Origin: Desulfuromonadales bacterium
GTDB taxonomy: Bacteria > Desulfobacterota > Desulfuromonadia > Desulfuromonadales > UBA2197
Length of the DNA: 40,028 bases
Assembly (NCBI GenBank): GCA_014859605.1
Contig: JACUTW010000016.1
Location: 1 to 40,028 of the forward strand
Reading direction: 5' to 3'
In this document: positions 26,001 through 34,152 of the stretch, one piece after another
Numbering within the stretch: the stretch's first letter is position 1
Layout of the letters: every line of letters starts with the position of its first letter
Notes under the pieces: model-generated
Seen by the model: the letters and a program-made list of their open reading frames with translations, nothing else
Databases searched by the model: none
Told to the model about the DNA's origin: nothing
Program-made: the position numbers and the translations under genes

Positions 26001-29000
26001 ACAATTCCGGGACCGGCGCCTACGGCGGCACGGTCAACTTTACCGCCCTCACCGGTTCGGATTCCTACGACGAAGATGACGGCGCTGTTGGCGGTGCCGG
26101 CGAGCTCAACGCCGATGACCTTTGCGCCACCTGTCACAGCGCTGCCGGCGGCACGAACCACAATAACCTCGAAGGTACCGGTGTCACGCATTATCAGGGC
26201 GAGAATTGCATGACTTGTCATGCTTCGCACAAAGATAGCAGCGACGCCTTTAAACTTGGCGCCGGCACCGCTTGCAATGACTGTCATGGCTTCCCGCCGA
26301 CCAGCGCCGCGCACAGCAAACACTCCAAGTCAGCCAGCAACGACAAGGATATCGAAGATCGCAGCGACTGCGCTTATTGTCATACCGGCGCGGACCTTTA
26401 CACCTACGATCTTGGCATCGACCAGGCTGCCGGCGGCGCCCAGGGCAACCACGGGGTCAGCCGCGCCAACCGCCAGACGGTCATGCAGAATAATGTCAAG
26501 GTCGGTTTCAATAACAACGGCACCCCGACCAATTCGGCCGACGATACCTGTACGACGGCGTGTCATGCCTCGTCGATCGGTGACGGCTTCTGGACCGATG
26601 CCAACGGGCTTAATTGCAATGCCTGTCACTACACCTCGACAACACCGTCCGGCAGCGCCAATACTGCGGCCGGCAGTCGCGCTGTCTCGGCCGTGCACAA
26701 CAAGCATTTCGATAAGAATGCGATGGCCTGCTCCAATTGTCACGACGTCAGTTACAGCCCGACGCTGGTTGCCGTGGCCGGTCCGCTGGTCCACATCAAT
26801 GACGCCAGCGGAGCCAACGAAGGGCTGCAGTACGAAGGGATGGCCAAAGCCCTTGCCGACGAAGCCGCTGTCGTTCGCACCAACATGACCTGGAACGACA
26901 CTCTTAACACCTGCTCCGGTTCGGGGATCGGTCTCGGCTGTCATGCCTCCGGCACCCCGGACTGGGATATCGTCATTCCCAACAGCAATGCCGGCTGTCT
27001 TGAGTGTCATACCAACACCACCAACGCCGCCTTCAATCCGGTCTCCGGTCTGCATAACAACGCCGTCCTGCCGACCGTGACCGGAAATGCCCACGACGGC
27101 AGCTTTGATAATGGCAGCGGCGGCAGTGCCGACTGCGTGACTTGTCACAGCTTGACGCCGACGGTGGTTGCAGCTAACCACATCAACGGCACCCTCAACA
27201 TCGGCACGGCCATCACCCAGCAGGCGATCGTCGGTTACACCGTGGCGACCGCCGACTGTGCCACATCCTGCCACAGCGCCGGCACTACCTGGCGTTATAA
27301 GTGGTCGTCCACGGCTTACAACAGCAATGGTACAGAGTGCGCCAACTGTCACGGCGACTACGCCAGCGGCTGGACCACTGGTGTGTCACCCCACACCGAG
27401 TTCCCGAACCGCGGCAACAAACATAACAACGTCGGCAACCTGACCTACCCCTGTTCCGACTGCCACGCCATCGGTTCGGCCGGCTACAAGTGGACCAGCA
27501 AGTGGGATCCGACCGGCGCCAACAGCCACCACGGCGACGACAAGATCACCATGAACCAGGTGGCCGGGGTCAACACCTTCGCCATCGACACCGCACCCAA
27601 CCCGGATCGCGCCGGCTGCACCACCTCAGCGTGTCACGGCAACAGCTCCGACTACAACTTCCGTGTCACCACCACGACGTTCACGACCCAAACCGTCACC
27701 GGCAATCCGCCGGAAGTCCTCTGCTCCGGTTGTCACGGCGGCACCGTCGGCACCAGTGCCAATGGCTACTGGCCGGATGGCGCCAATACTCGCGCTGATA
27801 ACGCCAGCGAGGACAACTCCGGCGCCCATCTCAAGCACATTGAGGCCCTGGCCAGCAAGGTTATGGGACAGACGATAGCCCAGTTGCTGACCGACAACGT
27901 CGGGGTCGGCGGCGCTCCCTGGAATACCGCTACGTCCGACACCAAGCAGAAGGAGCTGTGCACCTACTGCCACGGAACCACAAGCAACCCGATCGATGCG
28001 ACCCACGGTCTGCTCTCTTATCTGCCGGCCGATGTCAGCAGCATGTTCACCCTGTGGGGCAAGGTGGCGGATAACGGTGTTTACAATGCCGGCACCTATA
28101 CCTGCGCCACGGTCGATTGCCACTTCAATAAAACGACACCGACCACCAACGACTGGTACGATGCCCTTGGCAACGGCACCTGCATCATGTGCCACCTCGA
28201 CGCTCCTGCCGAAGCCAAGCACGCCGCCCACACCGGCGCGGTGGCAACCTATGGCCGGACCATCAGCTGTGCTGACTGCCATGAGGCGGCGACCAACTGG
28301 GCGACCAACACCGCCCCGGCCAGCGGCCACCTTGACGGCAATTACACTGTCGCCGGCGCGGTGGCCTTCACCTACACCAGCAACTCCTGCGGCACCAACG
28401 ACTGCCACGAAGACGGCAAGGGCGGCGCGCCGAAGACCAACCCTTATCCGTGGAACGGCGCTGCCTTGAGCGGCTGTGGCTTCTGTCACGACGCTGCGCC
28501 GACGACCGACGCCCACACTGTGCATCTGGCGGCCAAGGTCTCCAGTTACGTGCCGGGCAGCTGCAACGATTGCCACACTGCCGGCAGCAACGCTGCGCAT
28601 ATCGATAACAGCGTCAGCTACGCCGGTCAGATCAGCGATGCGCCGGGTAACGGCTCCTGCACCAACACCTGCCACCTCTCGCCGGAAGCCGGCGACTGGA
28701 CCGGTGGCTCCTCGGCCATCGCCTGCACCGACTGCCACAGTGGCAGCGGCGCCTCGGCCTACATCGGCGGCGACAAGAGCAGCGTTGCCGGCCCGAACCA
28801 CATGCCGCAGTACAATATGCACCCGGTCACACCGAGCGTCACCGGCAAGCTCCACACCGCTGCCGGCCTGAGCACCGCCTGCAGCACCTGTCACACCACA
28901 TTGGCCGGGCGCGCCACCCACATCAACGGCGTCTGGGCGGCAGATGATGCCGACAATACCAATGACCAGCACCGCGGGCTCTTTGCCGGCTTTACCGACG

Positions 29001-32000
29001 GCACGATCCCGACCTGCACGACCGCCTGCCACAGTGTCGGCACCGCCTGGACCTACAAGTGGTCAGCTTCGGCAGCCCTGACCGACGGCAGCCAGTGCGC
29101 CAACTGTCACGGCACCTTCGCAGCCGGCTGGAATAGCGGCGTGATGCACGCCGGCACCGGTGCGCGCGGCAACGGCGCCCATACCGCCGTCGGCACCCTC
29201 GGCTTCCCCTGTACCGATTGCCATGCCCTCGGCGCCAGCAACGGCGCTTATCCCTTTACCTATACCAGTAACGACTGGGCCGCCACCGATGCCAGCGCCA
29301 CCACCAAGCATGGCGACGGCTTCATCACCCTGAACAGCACCGGCACCAGTTGGGCACGGGTCTCTGGCCGCTCCGGCTGTGCCGGTTGTCACGAAGGTGC
29401 AGAGGTCGGCGGCAATGCTCACGACTATCCGGCCTCGACCTGGACTGCGCAGACCGTCGCCGGCGTCGCTCCCGACGTCAGCGGCAGCTGCACCGCCTGC
29501 CACGGCGGCAGCGAGTATTGGCCGGACGGGACGGTCTCACCGGATCGCGCCGGTAAGCATGAGGCTCACGTTCACGCCATTGCCACCAAAATGGCGGGTG
29601 GCAACAGTGCCGCTAACCGCAACGCTTCCTGTGACTACTGTCACCCCAACCCGGGGGCCAATGGCCACAATACCGGCGGCGGTGCTACGGCGACCGTCGG
29701 CCCCTTCAAGAATATTCTCACCGGTGCCTTCAGTGATCCCGATGGTATCCTCAACGCCGGCGACTCGACCTGCTCCACGGTCGACTGCCACTTCAACAAC
29801 GCGGTCACTCCGCATTGGTATGCCGACACCTACCCGCCGGCGCAGGTAACCCTGAGTGCCGTTGCCGTAGATCCGGCCACTAACCCGCGGGCAATCAAGC
29901 TCAGCTGGACCTCGCCTGGCGATGACGCCAATGTCGCCAACACCACGGTTTATCGTTACGACATGCGCTACGGTACCAGCAGTGGTATCGCCAGCGATTT
30001 CAACAGCCTTACCAATCATGTGGGCGGATTGCCCCTCGCCTACATGCAGGGGACTGTGCAGGAGGTGCTGGTCGACAACCTGACCCCGGGCACCACTTAC
30101 TACTTCTCGATGCGTAGTCAGGATGCCGCCGGCAACTGGTCGACTCCGTCGGCGGTGGTTAGTGCCGTCGCCAGTGGCGATACAGTCAAGCCTTACTTCG
30201 GTGGCGTCGACCGTGCTTACAAAGGGGACGAATCAGCCACCATCAACGTCGAGTGGTCGCATGCCGAAGACCACACCATGCCGGTCACCTACCAGTTATG
30301 GATGAAGAGCCTCGCGGCCGGACCGTTGGTCATGCGTACCGATGCGCCTTTGATTACCGGCATCAAGGGATACAAGTACCAGCTCACTGCCGCCAACGGC
30401 GTGGTCAACGACGAAGAGTACCAGATCGGTGTGCGTGCCTGCGACGGTGTCACTCCGACCGCCAACTGTGACAGCAACATCGAGATCGTCTCGGTGACGC
30501 CGACAGCAGTGCCGCTGGTTGGCAAGACCTATCCGATCTTCCGTGCTAACGGCGCCGCCAGCGGTGGCTACGTCGGACTGGAGAAGGGTGCCAGCTTTAC
30601 TGCGGCTGCGACCTCGGCCCTGCCGGTGACTTTCCGCCCGGCGGCTAACCAGAATTACCCGTCGACCTACTTCGTTGATGGCTTCAGCCTTTATATTACT
30701 AACGGCAACGCGACCTCGACGATTCGCGCCACCCTCGGCTACTCGACGGGGAACAACTTCACCGCCTTCACTCCGGCGGTGACCGCCGAGGTGAGCATGG
30801 CTGCCCGAGCCAAAGGGATCAAGGGCTTCAAGCTCTCCGACATCGCTGGCAAGCAGATCAACTCCGGACAAAGTCTAGCGGTGCAGTTGACCGTAGTTTC
30901 CGGCGCAGTCACCAGCGTCGGCTGGGGGAGCGCCGCTAACGACGGTACTCTGACCGCCGCTGAGCGATTGGTCAACGTCGCCCCGACCAGTCCCAATCTG
31001 CAGGGGACGGTCACTGGTGCACTGGTCAACCTCACCTGGACGGAGTCGACCGACGGTGCCGACGCGGTGGACGATACGGTGCATTACGACCTGTACGGTT
31101 CGGATGACAACGGCGCGACCTATGAGTACCTGATCGCCACCGGTCTGTCGGCAGACACCATCAGCTACACTTGGAACACCCAACTACACGGCATTGCTCT
31201 AGAGGGCGCGGCCAACGTGGCGGTCAAGATCAAGGCCGGCGATGGCTATGCCCACACCGAGTCGATCAAGACAGGGCTGCCGGTTAACAATCTTGCTGAT
31301 AATGTTGCGCCCAACGCCATCACCGACCTGGTGGTCAAGCGTCGCGCCAAGGCAGGCTCCGTCATGCTGCGCTGGACCGCTCCTGGCGACGACTTTGAAA
31401 ACAATGGCCGCGCCGCTTACTACGATGTGCGCTATTCTACCAGCGCCATCACCGAGGGGAACTTTGCCTTAGCCACCCGCTTCTACGGCGCGCCGCAGCC
31501 GACCTTCGGTGGCCAGATTCAGGAGATGGAGATTACTGGCCTCACGCCGTTGACACCCTACTACTTCGCCGTCAAGACCTACGACGAAGGGGGAAATGGC
31601 TCGCCGATTTCGACCCCTAAGTACACCAGCCCCTCTCCCACCGATCAGGAGATCGGTGGTCCGCGCTGTGGCATGTGTCATACCACCGCACCGAGCGTTG
31701 TCGAGAGTGTCGGCAACCACCGCATTCACGGGATTACCATCGCCGACTGTGTCAAGTGTCATGGCGGCGCGGTCGCCAGTTTCGGCCTTGATCATCAGGA
31801 CGGTCAGCTCCGCATGGGTTGGGGTGCCGGTGGCCCCCAACAGGCGATCATCAGCGGCAACCGCGTTTACTACACCGACGATGGTACCCCCGGCGGCAAC
31901 GTCATCTATGACGATATCAACGGTGGCGGCGGCTTCTACAACAACAACTACAACGGCATTGGCGATGGCATCGACAACGGTACCTGTGCCAACTTTGCCG

Positions 32001-33967
32001 CCGGTTGTCATGGTCCGGCTGGCTCCCCCGGCTACGAACAGCCGAACTGGATCTCCACGGCCAAGCTCAACTGCGCCAACTGCCACGGTGACCCGAGCCG
32101 GGTGAAGGACTCGGTCTACAACCGCCCCTTCGACTCCAACACCAGCGGCGGCACTGTCGCCACCGACCAGGTCAAGGGTTCGCCGCCGATCGACAACCAT
32201 GGTCTTTCCAGCGGCAAGTACGTCGGCCTGCATGAGAAGCATCTCAACTATTCTTTCCGCTTCGCCAAGGGGGACAGCTGTAATCTTTGTCACCCCGGCC
32301 GTTACAGCGATAAAAACGACCTCGACGGCAAACACGCTGATGGCTACATTGATGTCAAACTTTACACCGTCGCCGCTGGTGACAATGCCCTTTGGGAGGC
32401 AGGTGTCGATGTTGCTCCCGGTAGCTGCAGCAATATGTCACCTAACAGCTGTCATCCTTCAGCCTCAACCCCGATTTGGGACAGCTCAGAAAGCTTTGAC
32501 TGTGTCGAATGTCACGGTTTTGCCGGCACCTCCCCGAGCCATGTCACCGACCCTGCCGGCACGGTGAACACCGCAGACAAAGGCTGGGCCACTGACCCGA
32601 TGGTTGGCAACTGTACCTACTGTCACCCCGGTGGCCATCCCCTCGACGACCTCGGCGGCACCATGCTGATCCTGGCCAACAGCTCCCAGGTCGGCATCAA
32701 CTACAAGTCCGGCGGCATTCACCTGAAGAAGTCGATCGGCGGCCGCGCTGCGCGGCAGACTGAAGCCGAGCTCTGCTGGCAGTGCCACGATGCTAACGGC
32801 ATCTCCGAGTGGGGTGCGGATACAGGAAGCAACAACACGGCGACTGTGCCGCCAAACGGCTCAAACTATAACTATGGCAGCGTGACGACCTCCAACTGGA
32901 CTACCGCGACTTGGAGCAGTCCTATTGCTGAATTCAGCTACAAAACCGGCGCGATCCAGTCGACCCACTCGACCCACGAACTCGGAACCAGCGCAGTCAC
33001 CGGGGCAATGGGTAGTTACACTGAGACAAAAGATACAGTTGATAAAATCCGTTGTTCCAACTGTCACGACGTACACAATATGAACAAAGCACCGGGAGAT
33101 AATGTTAGCGGCCAGCCCTACCTGCGCGGTACCTGGATTCGCAACCCCTATCCCGAGGATGGCGCTCCTTGGAACAAGGCGTATGCAACAGTGATCGCTG
33201 GCTACGGCCCAGTCCCGCGTGCCGGCGGTAACGAAATGGGTGGATACCAGATTGACCAGAACAATGGTAACCCAACAGCAGGTATGTCATTAGCGACATC
33301 TGCCGGCATCTGCACCCTCTGTCATGGGAGCAATGTCGACACGATGGATAAGACCACTGGCGAGAACCTTTGGATTGGCACTAATGGTCACAGCAACGCG
33401 ACTCTTGGCGGGACTGCCAGTGCCGCGGCCAATATCTTTGGTAACGGTATCGGCGGTAGAGCCGTTGCTGTCGGTGACGCCAACACTAAAGTACTGTCGG
33501 CTACCGATGGAAAAATGGGCGCAGCAGATGTTTATGATATGGGATTACAGATCATGCCCAATACCCTAGGAGTGACAACGGCGTATGGCATGGGTTACCG
33601 GGGCAACGACTCGCAGGGCTATGCCCCGACTATTAGTCAAACAAGAGGGTATAATAGTTACCAATGGGGTGCCACAGTTGATCAGACAACAACAGATGTT
33701 GGTTACCATGCATTTACTTGTTCAAAGTGCCACAACCCGCATGCTTCGCGACTGCCGAAGTTGATGATTACTAATTGTCTCGATACCTCTCATAACACCT
33801 GGCAGTCGGGTAGTAATGGTGCCAACGGTCAAACCCAAAGTTATTGGACTGCTAGTACTGAAGACAGTGGGGAGATGGCGGCTACCTGGAATACCGCCCA
33901 GAACTGCCACCGGTACGATCCAAATACCAATGGCGGCGGCGGTTGGAATAAAGTCACCCCGTGGTAA
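23093..33967 (+). CDS. Giant multihaem c-type cytochrome with FnIII/beta-sandwich domains
   Basis: This is a secreted cytochrome of about 3624 residues. The start at 23093 is preferred: gggag lies 7 bases upstream and the product opens with a normal signal peptide (MVKLMKMGLIALVGVVIWGF...VFAAKS). Starts at 23015 and 23060 are possible in frame. By hand count there are 53 canonical CxxCH motifs, 43 before and 10 after a haem-free section (29836-31640). There are 13 further C-x(3-8)-CH motifs, such as CATYCH, CTTSACH and CSAVYCH, most followed by a CxxCH; this is the pattern of the Geobacter CxxxxCH...CXXCH family (PF09698/TIGR01904). The haem-free section contains FnIII-like domains (GTTYYFSMRSQDAAGNWSTPS; LTPYYFAVKTYDEGGN). 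Very likely periplasmic to extracellular and involved in electron export; no membrane anchor is seen. It ends 25 bases before a tiny peptide gene. Confidence 0.93.
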   Translation: MVKLMKMGLIALVGVVIWGFTPGVVFAAKSHTVICNECHRSSAGPREMGNLCVNCHTKTEIFATTGARFNLATASNALGNNPNPVDGSGAETSHFWGGNSTLQAAAGSAHPPTSFYTSRYSISKNRITCTICHDPHVEEGTMLVRAAVAGDVICQQCHSSWFVPTPNATLTHPIVADYAAVAAAKPNDYRATVINAGSGDVRLVNGGVSCTSCHGTHYADSSSATIDGKTAYNELTLAQGDGNILRSDGPLRTGPTRNGANGTAQLRSNLCQACHTIELHGQGTSGDHMLGCLDCHGGHAYNGGTPNAYILNKMTPGAVPTRINGVNSAAAQITFPNYPNGGSTRTKWADDVAGTADGFCEKCHGDSNSVAMVAKAAEHEAGNTNECSACHKHNDPANLYSFNRDASAATCGQCHGFPPYKNVPGDRTLVPANDGGYAENNSGDANTPYDYVNSTTHEKDETKTGHKVHAGADLPISPAGVGDWYFVGVSGVDNCKVCHGPDAGAAAGGHREAPATRPNTFRDVPFDGIAKTGGMNPVYQLNSPWTCSAVYCHTNGAPYTGASRPTRNYTGVNVTPAWVGTGGSYANGGFGSIYNTASRCASCHGNSTATMTSKSNSPAHQAHMGAATTLNMGKVFDCKICHVNSASSATALAAGAMDGRSGGKHVNGVIDVDFDTVAYNGELTGSTYTATTGVCATYCHNVTGAAGAMAADWDIATDMQCDSCHGGLASDSSGNGGYGPITTGSHGRHILTSGTGPKLLCAECHGAGSDAGTHAGHFDGIVNMKVAVDTGSFGSDSVSICKECHGYDAEPGEVLPVWGNPATTDCATCHAGSSCGADFNGKTPPVFNYARSTGHNRTSGNYPVSGNVPANSNCLDCHAADSAGHWNGTSGDAPMLRSDLGFPATYTGNENAFCGNCHGTAPAHPTRSASVATRNINTHQSKLCAACHNVHGTSNIQMIIASRTEQNTRDNSGTGAYGGTVNFTALTGSDSYDEDDGAVGGAGELNADDLCATCHSAAGGTNHNNLEGTGVTHYQGENCMTCHASHKDSSDAFKLGAGTACNDCHGFPPTSAAHSKHSKSASNDKDIEDRSDCAYCHTGADLYTYDLGIDQAAGGAQGNHGVSRANRQTVMQNNVKVGFNNNGTPTNSADDTCTTACHASSIGDGFWTDANGLNCNACHYTSTTPSGSANTAAGSRAVSAVHNKHFDKNAMACSNCHDVSYSPTLVAVAGPLVHINDASGANEGLQYEGMAKALADEAAVVRTNMTWNDTLNTCSGSGIGLGCHASGTPDWDIVIPNSNAGCLECHTNTTNAAFNPVSGLHNNAVLPTVTGNAHDGSFDNGSGGSADCVTCHSLTPTVVAANHINGTLNIGTAITQQAIVGYTVATADCATSCHSAGTTWRYKWSSTAYNSNGTECANCHGDYASGWTTGVSPHTEFPNRGNKHNNVGNLTYPCSDCHAIGSAGYKWTSKWDPTGANSHHGDDKITMNQVAGVNTFAIDTAPNPDRAGCTTSACHGNSSDYNFRVTTTTFTTQTVTGNPPEVLCSGCHGGTVGTSANGYWPDGANTRADNASEDNSGAHLKHIEALASKVMGQTIAQLLTDNVGVGGAPWNTATSDTKQKELCTYCHGTTSNPIDATHGLLSYLPADVSSMFTLWGKVADNGVYNAGTYTCATVDCHFNKTTPTTNDWYDALGNGTCIMCHLDAPAEAKHAAHTGAVATYGRTISCADCHEAATNWATNTAPASGHLDGNYTVAGAVAFTYTSNSCGTNDCHEDGKGGAPKTNPYPWNGAALSGCGFCHDAAPTTDAHTVHLAAKVSSYVPGSCNDCHTAGSNAAHIDNSVSYAGQISDAPGNGSCTNTCHLSPEAGDWTGGSSAIACTDCHSGSGASAYIGGDKSSVAGPNHMPQYNMHPVTPSVTGKLHTAAGLSTACSTCHTTLAGRATHINGVWAADDADNTNDQHRGLFAGFTDGTIPTCTTACHSVGTAWTYKWSASAALTDGSQCANCHGTFAAGWNSGVMHAGTGARGNGAHTAVGTLGFPCTDCHALGASNGAYPFTYTSNDWAATDASATTKHGDGFITLNSTGTSWARVSGRSGCAGCHEGAEVGGNAHDYPASTWTAQTVAGVAPDVSGSCTACHGGSEYWPDGTVSPDRAGKHEAHVHAIATKMAGGNSAANRNASCDYCHPNPGANGHNTGGGATATVGPFKNILTGAFSDPDGILNAGDSTCSTVDCHFNNAVTPHWYADTYPPAQVTLSAVAVDPATNPRAIKLSWTSPGDDANVANTTVYRYDMRYGTSSGIASDFNSLTNHVGGLPLAYMQGTVQEVLVDNLTPGTTYYFSMRSQDAAGNWSTPSAVVSAVASGDTVKPYFGGVDRAYKGDESATINVEWSHAEDHTMPVTYQLWMKSLAAGPLVMRTDAPLITGIKGYKYQLTAANGVVNDEEYQIGVRACDGVTPTANCDSNIEIVSVTPTAVPLVGKTYPIFRANGAASGGYVGLEKGASFTAAATSALPVTFRPAANQNYPSTYFVDGFSLYITNGNATSTIRATLGYSTGNNFTAFTPAVTAEVSMAARAKGIKGFKLSDIAGKQINSGQSLAVQLTVVSGAVTSVGWGSAANDGTLTAAERLVNVAPTSPNLQGTVTGALVNLTWTESTDGADAVDDTVHYDLYGSDDNGATYEYLIATGLSADTISYTWNTQLHGIALEGAANVAVKIKAGDGYAHTESIKTGLPVNNLADNVAPNAITDLVVKRRAKAGSVMLRWTAPGDDFENNGRAAYYDVRYSTSAITEGNFALATRFYGAPQPTFGGQIQEMEITGLTPLTPYYFAVKTYDEGGNGSPISTPKYTSPSPTDQEIGGPRCGMCHTTAPSVVESVGNHRIHGITIADCVKCHGGAVASFGLDHQDGQLRMGWGAGGPQQAIISGNRVYYTDDGTPGGNVIYDDINGGGGFYNNNYNGIGDGIDNGTCANFAAGCHGPAGSPGYEQPNWISTAKLNCANCHGDPSRVKDSVYNRPFDSNTSGGTVATDQVKGSPPIDNHGLSSGKYVGLHEKHLNYSFRFAKGDSCNLCHPGRYSDKNDLDGKHADGYIDVKLYTVAAGDNALWEAGVDVAPGSCSNMSPNSCHPSASTPIWDSSESFDCVECHGFAGTSPSHVTDPAGTVNTADKGWATDPMVGNCTYCHPGGHPLDDLGGTMLILANSSQVGINYKSGGIHLKKSIGGRAARQTEAELCWQCHDANGISEWGADTGSNNTATVPPNGSNYNYGSVTTSNWTTATWSSPIAEFSYKTGAIQSTHSTHELGTSAVTGAMGSYTETKDTVDKIRCSNCHDVHNMNKAPGDNVSGQPYLRGTWIRNPYPEDGAPWNKAYATVIAGYGPVPRAGGNEMGGYQIDQNNGNPTAGMSLATSAGICTLCHGSNVDTMDKTTGENLWIGTNGHSNATLGGTASAAANIFGNGIGGRAVAVGDANTKVLSATDGKMGAADVYDMGLQIMPNTLGVTTAYGMGYRGNDSQGYAPTISQTRGYNSYQWGATVDQTTTDVGYHAFTCSKCHNPHASRLPKLMITNCLDTSHNTWQSGSNGANGQTQSYWTASTEDSGEMAATWNTAQNCHRYDPNTNGGGGWNKVTPW
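27071..28130 (+). repeat. Cytochrome internal duplication, copy 1
   Basis: This is a stretch of about 350 residues from VTGNAHDG to ATVDCHFN. It aligns by eye with copy 2: VTG...C-TCH...HING, then C-x3-CHSxGTxWxYKWS, CANCHGxxAxGW, PCxDCHA, and CxTVDCHFN in the same order. Confidence 0.7.
28832..29800 (+). repeat. Cytochrome internal duplication, copy 2
   Basis: This is the second copy of the block, from VTGKLHTA to STVDCHFN, about 970 bases. A segment of about 700 bases with other haem motifs separates the copies. The order of haem motifs is kept while loop lengths differ, so the duplication is not recent. Confidence 0.7.
29836..31640 (+). other. Haem-free FnIII/beta-sandwich section of the giant cytochrome
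   Basis: About 600 residues contain no CxxCH. At least two segments read as fibronectin type III domains: AIKLSWTSPGDDAN...TPGTTYYFSMRSQDAAGNWS and SVMLRWTAPGDDFE...LTPYYFAVKTYDEGGNGS. Between them lie two or three other beta-rich segments. Such domains often serve as spacers or bind surfaces and polymers. Confidence 0.75.
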
Positions 33968-33992
33968 TAACCATCTCACAAAGGAGGCGCTT

Positions 33993-34046
33993 ATGAAGTA
34001 TGTCAAACCGAGAGTTGTAGGGAGCGGCAACGTTCACCCCTGCTAA
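33993..34046 (+). CDS. 17-residue peptide gene with C-terminal HPC, behind the giant cytochrome
   Basis: The reading frame encodes MKYVKPRVVGSGNVHPC and then TAA. An excellent RBS (aaggaggcgctt) precedes the ATG, 25 bases after the cytochrome stop, and a very strong terminator begins 10 bases after the stop. The frame is thus framed exactly like a real gene and should share the cytochrome transcript. The peptide is basic at the N-terminus, has a GSGN turn and ends in Cys. From memory, short peptides with similar endings have been predicted in Geobacter-type genomes as targets of radical SAM/SPASM maturases ('selenobiotic' or 'geopeptide' types); I cannot verify membership, and no maturase lies in this window. 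It is too short for the ORF track on its own. Confidence 0.72.
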   Translation: MKYVKPRVVGSGNVHPC

Positions 34047-34056
34047 AGCAAGAGAA

Positions 34057-34096
34057 GCCAAGGGCCGGGAGAAATTCTCCCGGCCCTTGGCTTTTT
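34057..34096 (+). terminator. Very strong terminator after the cytochrome-peptide unit
   Basis: A perfect 15-bp stem (gccaagggccgggag / ctcccggcccttggc) with a 5-base loop is followed by TTTTT. It closes the giant cytochrome/peptide transcription unit. Confidence 0.95.
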
Positions 34097-34114
34097 AGTC
34101 GGACACAATAATTC

Positions 34115-34143
34115 TTGACGCAGCTGCCGGTAGAGAATATTAT
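34115..34143 (+). promoter_or_regulatory. Promoter of the Lrp-type regulator
   Basis: TTGACG (34115-34120), a 17-base spacer and TATTAT (34138-34143) form a good sigma-70 promoter. Transcription should start at about 34150, only some 3 bases before the ATG at 34153, so the mRNA is probably leaderless. Confidence 0.65.
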
Positions 34144-34152
34144 TCTGTCTAA

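Noticed and set aside
25139-26323. Long minus-strand ORF of 394 codons inside the cytochrome gene
   Set aside because: It is a shadow of the cytochrome codon pattern (repeated Cys-His and Gly/Ala codons); it has a low-complexity product, no RBS and no recognisable domain.
26330-27352. Minus-strand ORF of 340 codons inside the cytochrome gene
   Set aside because: Shadow of the cytochrome frame without protein-like features.
27626-29032. Long minus-strand ORF of 468 codons inside the cytochrome gene
   Set aside because: Same cause: a Gly/Ala/Val/Arg-rich product antisense to a GC-rich repetitive gene.
23093-33967. CRISPR-like or tandem DNA repeat array
   Set aside because: The recurring tgtcac/tgccac words are CxxCH codons with irregular spacing, not DNA-level direct repeats.
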